Shown one piece after another: positions 1 to 14,643 of a DNA stretch of 64,000 bases. Position numbers and translations under genes: made by a program. The notes under the pieces are model-generated. The model was given only the letters and a program-made list of their open reading frames with translations, was not told the origin of the DNA and did not search any database. Source of the DNA: Phaeoceros laevis (lineage: Eukaryota; Anthocerotophyta; Anthocerotopsida; Notothyladales); the NCBI GenBank assembly GCA_049999765.1, contig JBNGIQ010009298.1:62001-126000 (forward strand), given 5' to 3'. Each line of letters opens with the position of its first letter. Positions within the stretch are counted from its first letter, which is position 1.

Positions 1-1288
1 ATGATGCCCAGCAAGACATTTGCACACTGCCTCAGCTCCCTGCACAGAAGCAAGACCAGGCGCTCAGTCAGGGCAGCACAACACTGTCCTTATCAGTTCC
101 ATAGATCGAGAACAGGGGGAATAGTTCAAGTTCAAACACTCTCTCAGTCTAATCCACAAGCTGCGTAAGTCATTATGCAAGTTCAGATCCAGCTCTGTCA
201 CCTTATGTTAAGACCAAATATAAGAACCCGAACATAGGGGGCCAGCCGGAAGGGCAAGCTCGTCACTGTACCAGAACTCGAGATGTAAAGAGCATTGACT
301 ATTGCATCAATGACTAGTACAACGAACAGGCCAGCCTGTTCCAATCAACAGGCAACAACTTCCAGGTTACACAGAGTTTCAAGAGAAATATAACTAAAAC
401 GTCTGTTCCAGTATCCTACACTCCTCCCTGTAACCTTAATAGCTTCAATAGGGTTGCTCCAAAATAGCTTGTTGCTGACGTATGAGATAGGTGCAAACGT
501 GTACACCGCAAGAATAACGAGAACAACTGCCTGGTTGTTACATAAAAGTCAACAGACCATACATGATGAGTATCTTCACAGTGAGTGAAATCTATAATGC
601 CTACGCTAAAAATTGAGAGTGAAGGACAAGACCTCGTATATAAGAGAATCCAGTCTGCTGAGGTAAGGCAGATCTCCCAGATAATAGGTCTGCTTGTCAC
701 CGCACGGATGAGGAGAGGCTCCCTTGCACCACAAGGGCACCTGCAAGGACAAGTTGCAAGATTCGGGTCGACAAGCCGCACACAGGGCTTGCCGGAAGAA
801 ATATATGTGCACCAATGTCAATGCTATCCTGCAAAGCGTTGCACTTACCTCAAAAAAGTTGAGCAAAACAAGTGCGAACAAGGTCAGAGTCCACAAGAAG
901 TCCAACTTCGTGTATAAAAAGTAGCGATTGCCAGCTGTGTCGAAGTCGTCCTGCTCCAGAACTTCGGTCGGGATTCCAATTCCGTCCTCCGCCTGGCATG
1001 CATGCAAGAAGCCAATTGAGACTGTCATTCAAAAGAGAGAAGCACCACCGTGTAGTTTGAAGGCCTGCACAAAATTTCTTTCCGTAACTTTCGGAAGAAC
1101 AAATCACGCACCAGATCCACCATAGCAGCCGCCCTCTCGTACTTGTCTCCATTAGTAACTGCAGTAGACCTTGTCCTGTTGAAGACATTGGCGTGCCTTA
1201 TCGAGCTAAGCTTGCGCCTCCACCTTCCTGCGCCTTTTTTTTCCGTGTCGCTATCACTGCTGTCGCTATGCAGCAATGAGACATCCAT
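1..1288 (-). CDS. TPC1: Two-pore channel TPC1 (vacuolar cation channel), 5' part, partial at the left edge
   Basis: Six coding exons join in phase on the minus strand: 1288-1112, 992-849, 740-633, 530-435, 335-202 and 39-1 (continues off the window). They give an acidic and basic cytosolic N-terminus, then AEDGIGIPTEVLEQ, a first transmembrane helix (FLWTLTLFALVLLNFFE), PLWCKG, YYLGDLPYLSR, later helices, and FRLAPYVRVLIFGLNIREL at the S4 region of domain I. This order and wording match plant TPC1, the Ca2+-regulated slow vacuolar cation channel of the tonoplast. EF hands and domain II lie outside the window. Start chosen at the Met of MDVSLLHSDS, which aligns with the start of Arabidopsis TPC1; an in-frame Met at 1342 is possible. 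Introns are 95-165 bp. Family assignment is from remembered homologues; exon phases are read directly. Confidence 0.9.
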
Positions 1289-2764
1289 GGCGGTGGATTC
1301 AGGCTCAAGGTCTGGTGAGTGCATATGCGCTAGCCTTCGCACTTCATCTCGTCACCTGTCAGCCAAGGCACCATCAGGGAGCTTGCTCATCTACCGAACC
1401 GTCCATAGGCTAGTAATCTCAATGCTGCCATCAGAAACAATGACACAAGAAAATCAAGCAGCACAAATCGCACTTGCGAATCTAACAGGTCATCCTTCCA
1501 TTCCCAAACCACCTTCCAGAGCCTATATTATAGCACCTGCAAGCAGCGATAGCAGCACAGCAGACAGGAGATATTCATTTTACCGGCTGAATCCGGCAGC
1601 TTAGAGAAGAAGCGGACATTCTTTTAGCTTGGCACTGTCAAACCAGCCACAGAACAAACCAGCGCTACTTGTACCGCAGAAGACATCACAGGACTATTTG
1701 TTTATTTGATCTTTGAAAGGAGATATCACAGGGCTATTGACGAGAAGTGGAAGCAGGCAGTGAAATACCAAATCATCCACTTCATTGGCCTGCTCAGTGT
1801 GCACGGGCGCGTTGACGCTGAATCGAAACACAAGTATGACAGTCTACACTGTAGTCTAGCCTCCGGCTGACAGGCCGCGGGAGGCGATTGGAACTGACAG
1901 CCCCGGCAATGAGGCGACGTGGTGCTGACGTGTATCCACGCCTCTAAAGCCGCATTCGTGCGCGCCGGTAATTCTGTTTTTCACCCAGCGAAAACGTTTT
2001 GCCTTATCGGCGCTTGGCAAGTTGGCATGAAGAACGTTTGCCGTTTTCAACTGTTTTTGGATAATTTGGTGGCCTGAGCAAAAGAATTGAGCCAGTCCGT
2101 CGAAAAATTTGGGGGTCTGGACTCTGACTCTGTCCGTAAGGGTCCAGTACTAATAACCGTAAGGGTCTGATGAGAACTGTTCGTCCAGTGAAGAAGGAGA
2201 AAAGGCAAGCTAAACATCGAAGACGAGGAGATTTCACCGACACCACGTCGCACCCACTCGCACGTCGCCAATAATTGGCCATAGCGGATGAGATGCAGTG
2301 GGTCAACCAGCTCCCACTGCAAGTCGGGTATCCGAGTCACCACCGACATGTCCGTACTACTAGCGCCCTCACTGCGCAAGTGTCCGATGATTCCGATCCC
2401 TAGGGATTGGAGATTGGACTTGATATTGTCCAAAGGCACTCCGCCATATGCAGCAATCCGTTTCAAATTTTGAGCAATTCTTTTGCGCTACCAGCAATTT
2501 AGCCCGAGTTCTAACTCTACTGTTACGGTGGACCTTTTTTACCACTTCTGGGAAGTTGCTTTCACTTTGTGGCCCTCAGTGGGACATCCTAGATGGGTAC
2601 AACGGCAAGCCTCTTTAGGGTAACAGCATAAACGGAGCAAAATTTTGGCTTGTTTCCAGTAGAAAGTTAGAAACATGCTTGCAAAGACCATTGTTGGAAT
2701 GAGCAGTATTGATCAAACCCAGCCCACCTTTGGACTAAAGGTATCAACCAAAAATCGGCCTCCT
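1289..2764. other. Intergenic region with no supported gene; short MITE-end-like motif
   Basis: Upstream region of the TPC1 gene and downstream region of the OTP51-like gene. Open frames here are short and show no recognisable domain. At 2131-2145 the sequence TGTCCGTAAGGGTCC resembles the right end of the MITE at 20181-20546, and a weaker copy sits at 2157-2168. No matching left end was found, so this may be a truncated relative. Confidence 0.5.
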
Positions 2765-5700
2765 TCACATTGCCTGCACAGCCTCGGCCATGGGCAACTC
2801 GGCTGAGGACTTCCCCACCCCATTCGCGATGGTTCTGCTTGGACTTTCACTAGCTCGAGGACCAGTATCCAAGATGCTGCTGCCGTTTGCTTGGTCTGTT
2901 TCCGGTTTGGAAAATGGCCTGAACAAATCTTTCAGCTCTTCCACAACATGGGGTTCAATCAGCTTCCACATCCATTGGGCAGACTGGCCTTCGAGTTGAA
3001 GGACACGCTTGCCACCCCTTTCCTTGACATCAGAGTCTAGGGAGATTTGTTGCAGAGCTTTTCTCACCAATATGATCTCCTTCTGAGAATAATTAGCAAC
3101 ATGGAGAATGATCCCACCGGTTTCATCACACCTTTGTCCTCCATACATGTACCAGTAAGCCAGACACTCTGGGCCTAGCCAGCGATGGATGAGCCGAGGA
3201 ATTATTGGCTTCCCTTCACTCCTGAATTGATGGCTGAAGAAGCGGAACGAGCCGTGGCTTACTGTGGCAAAACCTCTCCTGGTGGAGCTCTGATGAGATT
3301 CCTGGTCAGCTTGGGATGCAATGATTTCAGGGGGGGCAGCTGCCCACTCTGAAAATGTTTGGTACAGATGGTCAATCACAGTGGAAGATCCTGGGCCTTC
3401 AGGATCCAGCTCAAAGTGCACCTCATATGTCCGATCTTTGTCGTGGGTTTCCACCCTAGCGCCTCCCAAAAGCACGCCCATCAGTGCCTTGCGCTGTGAC
3501 TTCTGTAATGTCACCTTGGTTTCTGCTCTGCCTTCAATGTCTTTTCTGCTCACAACACCTAGCAGATACTTCTTGCAGTCATCAGGTATGGAGAACCGTC
3601 TGGAGGTGGGGTGCTCGAAGATCTCTTTCAGCTTGTCCTTTTGACCTGCTTTTCCGTAGGCCTCGAGCATGAGGCAGTACGCTTTGTGAGCAACTGCGAC
3701 TTTGTCCCGCATCTCCTCATACATAGCTTCCGCATCTTCAAGCGAGCCTTTCTGTACATAGTGCTCAATCAGACTGACATAAGTACTCTTGTTAGGGAGG
3801 CGATCGTGAGACAACATTTGCTTGAAAACCTTCTCTGCCTCGTCCGACAGCCCCTTCTTTCCATACATCTCTATGAGGGCGTTGTATGTCAACAAAGAAG
3901 GTACTCGACCAGAAGATTCCATCCTCTGCAGCAAAGCCTCGGCATCTGCTTGTTGGCCAGAGTATGCCATTAGGGAAGTAATTATGTCAAATGCCCGTGC
4001 ATTAGCCTTAATCCCAGCACCTTCCATAGATTCAAACTTTTCCAGAGCTTCTGCATACCTACCAGCTTTTCCATATGCTGTCATCAAGGATATGTAAACG
4101 GACACATCTGCCATGTAACCAGCCTCCAGAAGGTCTTTAAAGGCCTTTTCAGCTTTCTCGGGAGAACCTTCCTCAGCACTGGCATCCACCATTTTGGAGA
4201 AAACGTTCGAGCCAACTTCTATACCTTCAAGAATCATCTCCTCACTAAGAGCAGCCACTCTGGTTGAATTTCCCTTCCTTGCATGATAAGTCATCAAGGA
4301 CTCGAACATTTCTCTAGTGCGCTCCGTCCCAGTTTCTTTCATTATCTGAAAAAGCATATCGGCCCTTTCGGCAAAAACCGGCGTCACTTGAGTTTTCTGC
4401 AAAAGAGCATCAAAGAGCGCATGCTGCAAGGACGCAGGACGCTCATAGCCACCTAGCTGTTGCATCTGATTGAAGAGGGACCAAGCCTCTTCTATCGAAG
4501 GTACAACCTTTTCTTCAATGTACTTGTTGATGAGAGCAACATACGTAGAAGAATCTGGAACGTTACGTGAATTGATGATCTGGTCAAAAAGCTCCCGTGC
4601 TCTCCTTGTGGTGTCGAGCTGACAGAGCAAGTTCGCCAACTCAGTCTGCAACTTGAAGTCAAACTCATACCGGCCCTGGTCAACCATCCAGCGGTGAACC
4701 TGTACACACCAGGGAGAACGAAGTGAGTCTTCACTGACAGCCTACAGCCAACACAAAGAGATTTGAGTATCAAAAGAGACGGTGAAAAGTACACACCCTA
4801 TAAGCCCGGATGGAATGGTCGATCTCCATCAGGTGCTTTATGACCTGCTTAGCTTCCGCAGCAGTAATCCAACGTTTCTGTGCATTTAGAATAGACACAG
4901 TATCCCTAGGACCCAAGAAAGGTATCTCTTTACACAACCAAGCCACTTTTCTTTGTTTGTATGCCTCACTCTGATACTCTGTCACACCATTTTCCACTTC
5001 AAGGCCAACATTTTCTGACTCCTTCTGGGTGTCAGCACGTTTTTTTCGGACCATAAATTGCCAGTTCTCTTCTCCCGCTTCTCTTTGCAGCCGTTGGGTT
5101 CCAGCTGGCAAGTCATCTACCTCATTAGCTTGAATGGCTCCCCCACTGCCAGTGTTGCCAGCTTCCGTACCAGGAGCCTCACTACTTTGCTTACCAAGAA
5201 CATCACTTTTTCCCCTATCAAGATGATCCCTATCTCCTGCAGTAATACCTTCATTATCCTCAGCTTCGGAAACATCACTATCCTCCTCAAAGAGGGAAAC
5301 GGCATCTTCTCTACCAGAAAACGTCTTTGTGACAGGTAACTCTTCATCACTGTCATCCGACTCATCTGCTGCTTGTTGCGCATATTTACCAGATGCAAGA
5401 GAAACTTCTGTGCCGAGTCGATCCTGAGGTCTTTGATCTCTACCCCTGAAGGATCCTCTCCCCCTGCCAATTCCTCCTCTTCCTCCTTCAAACCGTTCAG
5501 TGCGTCGATTGTCTCTCCCTAAATTATCATTGTCAAGACCGCTGGAGGTCTCCCTACTATATCCTCCACCACTAGAGCTTCCCCTTCCCCTGCTAAATCC
5601 ACCCCTACCTCTGCTGATTCCTCCTCTTCCCCTGCTGAACCCTCCTCGTTCCCTGCTAAACTCTCCCGGTCTTCCCTCGAATTGGTCAGAACCCGCAGTG

Positions 5701-7271
5701 CTTGTTTCAGAATCCCTATCACTGTTGAAGTTGCCTCTGCCGTATCCTCCTCGGCTAGAGCTTCCCCTAAAAGACCCACGGCCAGAAGCTGCTCTTCCCC
5801 TGCTAAATCCTCCATCAGACCCATCGTTGCTCCCATCGTCTGTGTTGCGGTCACTCCTACTAGTCAATTCTCCACGACCATAGCCTCGCCCTCTACTGAG
5901 TCCACCACGGGTAGAGCTTCCCCTAGTGAATCCTCCTCGACTGGATCCTCCTCTGCTAAGTCCTCCACGACCGTAACTTCCCCTGGTTCCACCACGAGTA
6001 GAACCTGGCCGGCCAAGTCCCTCTTCAGATGCATCAGTGCTTCCATTGTCTATATCTGACTCATTTTCATCGTTCCTGCTAGTTTCCCCTCTACTATATC
6101 CTCCACGCCCAGGACCTCCCCTACTTAGTCCACCTCGACTAAAACCACCCCTGCTGAAACCTCCACGACTAAACCCACCTCTACTGAATCCTCCACGTCC
6201 AGACTCTCCCCTGCCGAGGCCCCCACGAGTGGGCCCTCCTCTGCCCCTGCTAAATCCGCCACGACTAAATCCTCCCCTGCCGTATCCCCCATAGCTGGAC
6301 TCACTTCCATTTTCTTGCCCTCGACCATACCCTCCCCTGCCTGACCCTCCCCGGCCAAAGGTCCCTCGGCTGGTTCTCCCGGAGGTGGAAAGATCTCTCG
6401 GAGAATCACTGGCACTTGCTTCAGACGATCTCTCTATGACGCCCTCTGAATAAGTTGGTTCCTGCCTGACAAAATTTCTACTGCTCCTGACTTCTGCTGC
6501 TGCAGCGCCGGAGAACTCTCCTCTTCCTCGTCCTATCCCCCTCCCTCTCCCTGCACCACGTCCCCCACCTCTTCCTCGTACCCCTCCTGCCCCTGTTCCT
6601 CGTCCTCTTGAACCCGCAATCTCCCGTGGCTCGCCTGCCGAGTCTGAAAGCGTGTCTTTATACCTGGGACCTCCATTATCGCCTCGTGGGCGGGAAGATT
6701 CTTCGCGAGACCCAGTCACCTTGGATGAGTATACCAGTTTACCATCTCCTAACCATATTCTCTTCCCCCGCTGCACTTCAGCCTGCTCAGCTTCTCTGTC
6801 TGCTATCCACTTTTTCCTGCGGCGCTCATCCGCGTCGGTCTCACCTTTAGCACTTTGGACAGCTTCAGCTGATGTGCTGAGGCACTCCACTGACCGCTTT
6901 TCACTCGGTCCAACCTCCGGAACTTCCCATCCCCGAGCGAGAAGATAGCTAAACTTCCCACACTGCGATGGCTGACGGGACAGAGTGCCAAGTTGGTGGC
7001 CTGGAAGCGACTTGCAGCACCCAAGCCGAAGAGAATGCACAGACCTGGATGGAAGAAAATTAGCTTTAGAAGGGAATGCAAGATGCAATCCTGGGGCCGG
7101 CGGTTGTGCGAAGAGCAGCAGCAGCAGCCCTCCTCTCGGCACTCTCATTGCACCCTCCTTCCTTTCAAGAGTTCCTGAACACAAGTTCAGAGAACTTGCT
7201 GGTTTTGTGCTTCCACCGAAGGAGGTGCATAGACGCAACAAAAAACTGGCATTCGCGAGCAGACTCTTCAA
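2765..7271 (-). CDS. OTP51: OTP51-like PPR protein with LAGLIDADG domain and GRG-rich insert
   Basis: Two exons, 7271-4797 (825 codons) and 4699-2765 (645 codons with stop), separated by a 97-bp phase-0 intron; product about 1469 residues. The N-terminus is hydrophobic and basic, fitting a plastid transit peptide. Residues about 220-610 are a GRG/SRGG low-complexity region. Then comes the OTP51 signature (WLCKEIPFLGPRDTV, LNAQKRWI, AYRVHRWMVDQ), about ten PPR motifs (residues 830-1220), and a C-terminal LAGLIDADG_2-type domain from about 1230, with MGVLLGGARVE and HRWLGPECLAYWYMYGGQ. Arabidopsis OTP51 is needed for splicing of plastid ycf3 intron 2, so a plastid group II intron splicing role is inferred. 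The glycine-arginine region is not part of the OTP51 I remember. It could add nonspecific RNA binding. A shared upstream region of 270 bp separates it from the divergent methyltransferase gene. Confidence 0.88.
5410..6640 (-). repeat. Coding minisatellite-like region (GRGG/SRGG repeats)
   Basis: Within exon 1 of the OTP51-like gene, short units of about 15-24 bp coding G-R-G-G-F-S-R and variants are repeated dozens of times, interrupted by acidic Asp/Asn/Ser stretches. Neighbouring units are nearly identical at DNA level, suggesting recent expansion by slippage or unequal exchange. The frame stays open throughout. Confidence 0.8.
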
Positions 7272-7541
7272 AGGCTACCATCCGGGGCCACACCCACTGG
7301 AGAAGACCAGCGCTGCTGAAAGGCAGCACCCGGCAACCCAGCCTCCCTGTTAGGCTCAGGGGAGATATTTCAGGCATTATCTTCTTCCCCTTAAACCCCC
7401 ACGTAGGGTTTAAGAAATATCAACGGCACGGTCGGATGCCGCCGCTGAACTTTTGGGGCTATTGCAATCTAAACCGCTGGAACGTAAGACGGATGAAATA
7501 GAATTGGCGAAGAGCACGAGGGCTCAGCTGCAGCGGGTACA

Positions 7542-10853
<3,312 letters not shown>

Positions 10854-11184
10854 CTAGAACACTTCCATGCATTCACAGTTACAAGGCTTCGGATTGTCAT
10901 TTGCCTGGCCTTGAGTTCATCATAAGACGTCGGTATCATCTGTCTGATACCAGTTGTGTTGCCTTTGGCAGACACACATCCAACCAATAGACGTTCACAC
11001 AGCCTAGCTGCCTCTCTATCTTAACTAAGATTAAACCTTCGAAAGTCTGGACGAGCGCATCTAAGGCAAGGTCGCTCCAGACTTCTCAGCGAAGAGATAC
11101 GTCGACTTTGCTGCCAGATCTGCCGTTATTCCAATATGCCAAATTGTACACCATCATGCTTCTTCCAGTTCGCCTACCTACACC
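10854..11184. other. Intergenic, convergent gene ends
   Basis: Region between the 3' ends of the methyltransferase (+) and the NDUFA13 gene (-). I see no gene or notable repeat; it should hold both polyadenylation regions. Confidence 0.6.
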
Positions 11185-11800
11185 CTAATAGACCTCGGTT
11201 GAACCAAGTTTCCCTGTAGCAGGAGGCATCCATCTGCCAGAATGATAGACATTCTCACCAACCTTCCATCCTGGAACCCCGGCCATGATCTTGGCCTCTT
11301 CGTTCAACCGCTTCCTCATTGCTCTCACGAATCTGGCGACAGAAAATTGCGCGAGGTCAGATTCGATACATCCAGGAGCACATCGCACAAATTTCAAACG
11401 GACACAGAGAGCTCCTCGCAAGACGAACCTCAAATCCTCTTCAGCCTGGATCAACGGCAATATCGTCTGCCGGGCAGCAACCTTCTCAGCTCGGTAGGCC
11501 CTGCATTTCCACAACAACAGAAGGAGAGTGAGAGGAGGCAGGCACAAGGTCCAGGTGAATTTGGCAAACTCATGGCACCACGCACCTGCGCTCTCTGTTG
11601 CCGATGCCAACCTGGTACAATCCCCAGCTGATCACCGCGGCGGATACCAGAAACACTGTCACTCCTGTAGGCCCAGAGTTTGGAATTTTGCGAGCATATC
11701 GAATGGCCGGGAATCCTCCAGGGGGCGGACCGTCTTGCAGCACGGGCATCTCTTTGACACTCACCATGCCCTTCTTGTTCCTCAGCGTGAGCTCCGTCAT
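11185..11800 (-). CDS. NDUFA13: NADH dehydrogenase (ubiquinone) 1 alpha subcomplex subunit 13 (GRIM-19)
   Basis: Three exons, 11800-11586, 11500-11429 and 11332-11185, give 144 residues, the usual length for plant NDUFA13. Visible signatures are the N-terminal [32 protein letters not shown], one transmembrane helix (about residues 45-66), the helical [19 protein letters not shown], and the C-terminal [19 protein letters not shown]. The protein is an accessory subunit of mitochondrial respiratory complex I, anchored in the inner membrane. The second intron (11333-11428) contains no in-frame stop in one frame, so intron retention would add a short unrelated segment. Assignment is firm because all blocks and the length agree. 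Confidence 0.96.
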
Positions 11801-12690
11801 CTTGCCTGGTGCTTGCTCCCTCCGGCCCCAGGCCCCCAATGTGTGAGTGCGCCCCCAAGCCTCAGTGGCTGGACGAGAGAAATGCTTACTTGGCTGGAAG
11901 GTCCGCCACAATTAGGGTCGATCCATCCAGTGAAGAAACCTGTTTGACCGAAACTGACGCAGATTCCAAATCGGGTTTGCAGCGGGCTGTTTCTCACCTG
12001 TGCCCGCGGTTGGCGGATTGGTCAACCGACCGCGGGGTTGGCTCGCGGCGAGCAGATCGGAAGACCTCTCACGTTCTGAAAACCGCTTCAATATCCTGCT
12101 AGAGTCCTGTTTACTGGGGGCAATCGTGGTGCCTGTCAATGTCAAGGCCGGCACTACTGGTGCGCGCAACGGGAGGGATTTTTTTTTTTCATCTTGCTCG
12201 GGGTAAAGAGTCTAAAGACCAAAGGAACGAAGTTTAGGCTCACAGTACCCCGTCGCATGCAGCAACCACTTCGGCCTCCAGTACTAGACCAGAAAAGCTT
12301 GGCAAAACAGGTTTTTCCCAAAATTGAGTATCGTCAACTGTTCAGATCATCTGAAGGCCAGATTGGCATCTTCACATCGTTCATTCGTTGCTTCAAGCTT
12401 CAAAATGAAAAGGAGTCGAGGTTGGCCAGGACACAAACATGCACAACGACCACTAGCCGGCTTGCAGAATTTCAATGACACATAAGACACAATGAATGAC
12501 AGAGACTGACCATACGGGAGATGTAGCAACAGGAAATAAATCAGTTCAAAAATCCTTCCGGAGTGAGGGAAGGAGGTTTTACATGCTCAAGGCGATGAGC
12601 AGACAACTGACCTGGACAACTCAAACATTCTACTGCCAAAACTGCACTGAAGAGACCCAAACTCTTTCCTGTCAGTGCCCATGTGTCTGT
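11801..12690. other. Intergenic, no supported gene
   Basis: Upstream region of NDUFA13 (-) and downstream region of the secreted protein gene (-). It has a poly-T run near 12180-12189. Short open frames show no domain. Confidence 0.5.
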
Positions 12691-13176
12691 CTAGTCCTTG
12701 TGTTGGTGATGTTTGCGCTTATGTTTGTGATGGCCTTTTTCCTTGTCCCTCTCCTTCTTCGGCGGGTATTCAATTGGAGGCCCAGCATTGGGATGCTCCC
12801 CATATGGCTTATAAGGCTTAGGCTTAGGCTTCGGCTTCGGCTTCTTCTCTGGTGGCTTCGTAGATGTGGATGTTGACGGTCCATTATGCGGGAAAAAATG
12901 TTTGGAGTTCCCACCTTCGATACCTTCCTCAAGCACCCTGGCCTCCACTCTCCCCTGGAGCAGCTTCTCCAGTTCCTCCTTCCGCTGCAGTTCCGAGTTG
13001 TTTAGCTGGAAAAGGGCGCTCGAATCATCTTCGAACAGAAGCTCCACTTCTCCTGTAGAGACAGCCAAACCATCTCTACTGGCTCCAGTTTCTCCCAAGG
13101 CACAAACTGTGAGGCAAAACAAGCACAGGCAGACTAGCCAGCGCTGCCAGAGGCACCATTTCACAACACCCACCAT
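12691..13176 (-). CDS. Secreted Lys/His/Pro-rich protein, family member A
   Basis: Intronless frame of 161 residues. An N-terminal signal peptide (about residues 1-27) contains WQRWLVCLCLFCLTVCALG. A mildly acidic middle follows, then SKHFFPHNGPS (about residue 90), a P-K alternating segment (KPKPKPKPYKPYGEHP) and a basic C-terminus ending HHKHKRKHHQHKD. No enzymatic domain is visible. The WQRW-(L/V)-V-C signal segment and the KHFFPH block recur in the protein at 54894-55469, and the signal segment also in the one at 33870-34332, so these are paralogues. A TATAAAT on the same strand (13237-13231) lies 55 bp upstream of the ATG. Composition suggests a cell-wall or apoplastic protein that could bind pectin or metal through Lys and His; this is inference. 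Confidence 0.75.
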   Translation of the reverse strand: MVGVVKWCLWQRWLVCLCLFCLTVCALGETGASRDGLAVSTGEVELLFEDDSSALFQLNNSELQRKEELEKLLQGRVEARVLEEGIEGGNSKHFFPHNGPSTSTSTKPPEKKPKPKPKPKPYKPYGEHPNAGPPIEYPPKKERDKEKGHHKHKRKHHQHKD

Positions 13177-13230
13177 CGTTGGGAGCTGAATGATGCTGGC
13201 AGGCTAGCCACAGCTCCAGCCCCGTCCATG

Positions 13231-13237
13231 ATTTATA
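13231..13237 (-). promoter_or_regulatory. TATA box of secreted protein gene A
   Basis: TATAAAT on the minus strand, 55 bp upstream of the start codon at 13176, implying a 5' UTR of roughly 30 bp. Confidence 0.5.
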
Positions 13238-13396
13238 GCAGTGAGGCCCGAACAAGAAAGAAGATGTTATACCGCAAACTGTGCTCCTTGACCGTGAGGG
13301 AAGGTGGCATGCATGCATCCCGTCACAAGAACCTGGTTGCGTATTGCCTGCCCCGCGTTCCACCTGGAGCTTGTGCCATTATCTTAGAACAAGCTG

Positions 13397-14208
13397 CTAC
13401 ACTATTTTGAATGGTCTGAAAAGCTCCGGACCAAATGCATGCTTCCAATTGCAAAATCTGGCCGGGCTGGGAGCAGCCTGTTGAAGCAAGTCCTGCTGCA
13501 CAGAAAGAGAAGAAGAAGCTGTAGCTCCCCCTGGTGTCACAATCGCCGTGGAAGGTGGCTCGTTTCCCAAACTGGAGTACTTTCTGTGGACTGTGGTCAG
13601 CTGGCCATCTGCCGCCTTCCTGTACAGACTCTCCATCACACCAGAACACTTGAGCAAATCAAACTCGTGGTACCCCGACTGGAGTTGCTGACTATCCGTC
13701 CAGCAAGCTGCCCTATACAGAATGCATCCAGCAGTGTAGACAGCAGCCGCGACTAAAAGAGAAGGTGCGCAAGGCACCATGGAGGATTCCAGCAAACACA
13801 ACTCCAGCAAGAAGCAAGACAGCTGCTCCAGTGGCTTATCCGATCCCCTCAGCATAGTCCGCGCCATGGCCTTCAGCACGCTGCTCCACCATTGGCGCCC
13901 TCGTCCGGGCCGCGCGGCCGTGGCACGTCAACCCCAACCCTGGTTAGCTCCAAACCCCGTGTTGTACCCGCGCAGATGATGAGTTCACCTTCACCAGCAA
14001 GCGTGGTGGGGTTGCACGAGACGAGCTTAGCCTTGCGCTTGGCGGGATGCCCTGGCTCAGCAGGCCGTCTCCTCTTCCTGCCGGCCATCCCCGTAGCGGC
14101 CACAGCAGTGGGGACGGCTCTTAAGCTGACAACACCTCGTCTCTTAACTGCTGCCATCATGTGCAGCGTCCTTCGGATCAGGCAGCTCCCAAGTTGCTCC
14201 GACGGCAC
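13397..14208 (-). pseudogene. B-type cyclin remnant: basic N-terminus plus Cyclin_C domain, no Cyclin_N box
   Basis: The open frame at 13879-13397 reads through VLKAMARTM, DKPLEQLSCFLLELCLLESSM, APSLLVAAAVYTAGCIL, a GYHEFDLLKCSGVMESLY helix and VHRKYSSLGNEPPSTAI. These are the helices of the C-terminal cyclin fold in B-type cyclins. Immediately upstream, in another frame (14208-13873), lies a basic stretch (AGRKRRRPAEPGHPAKRKAK) such as is common in mitotic cyclin N-termini. The roughly 130-residue N-terminal cyclin box that binds the kinase should lie between them, but there is no room for it. No clean donor/acceptor pair connects the two frames. I therefore call it a deleted copy; a short expressed cyclin_C-only protein is the alternative. 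The cyclin_C call is fairly secure, the upstream frame less so. Confidence 0.6.
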
Positions 14209-14395
14209 TGCTCTTGAACACTCTCTCTGCCACAGGGTTAAAACTTGGTGAGCACTGCTTCACTTGAAAGCTTGCCTACATTTTATGTGATGTAAAAGCA
14301 GTGCTCAGTTTATACCATGTAAAGTTGCAAGTTTACACGATGTGCTGTGAGATTACTTGAAGAGATTCTGCAGGATCACAATGTGGGAAAATCTG

Positions 14396-14476
14396 CTAGG
14401 AAAGCATTGTGGGAAAAATTGTGGGAATTTTGCCCACATTGCCAAACCTCCCCACTTTTCCCACAACATTCCTAGT
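14396..14476. repeat. Inverted repeat around GTGGGAAAA
   Basis: The left arm CTAGGAAAGCATTGTGGGAA and the right arm TTTTCCCACAACATTCCTAG are near-complementary and enclose about 40 bp that contain further copies of TGTGGGAA and its complement. It could be a miniature element or structural hairpin; there is no clear target-site duplication. Confidence 0.55.
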
Positions 14477-14590
14477 TCAAGTATACTGAAACAAAGCTTA
14501 GAGGGAAAGAGCTACTTGCAGTTGTTAGATGGAAGCTACACAGTGCTTTTCTGATGGAATGAAGATAGGTGGAGTAGAGTTGGAATCGTA

Positions 14591-14643
14591 ATCTTGACAG
14601 AAGCACTAGCATGCATCCATCCTGCTAGTGCTCCTGTCAAGAT
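14591..14643. repeat. Near-perfect 21-bp hairpin
   Basis: The left arm, 14591-14611, and the right arm, 14623-14643, are complementary over 20 of 21 positions, with an 11-base loop between them. The arm length equals that of plant small RNAs, but the loop is short for a typical plant miRNA precursor. Confidence 0.6.

Noticed and set aside
1143-1604. Plus-strand open frame of 153 codons opposite the TPC1 5' exon
   Set aside because: It is the antisense of a clear TPC1 exon plus promoter, with no domain and no splice context.
2047-2466. Minus-strand frame of 139 codons
   Set aside because: No recognisable motif, overlaps MITE-end-like sequence, and codon use is not gene-like.
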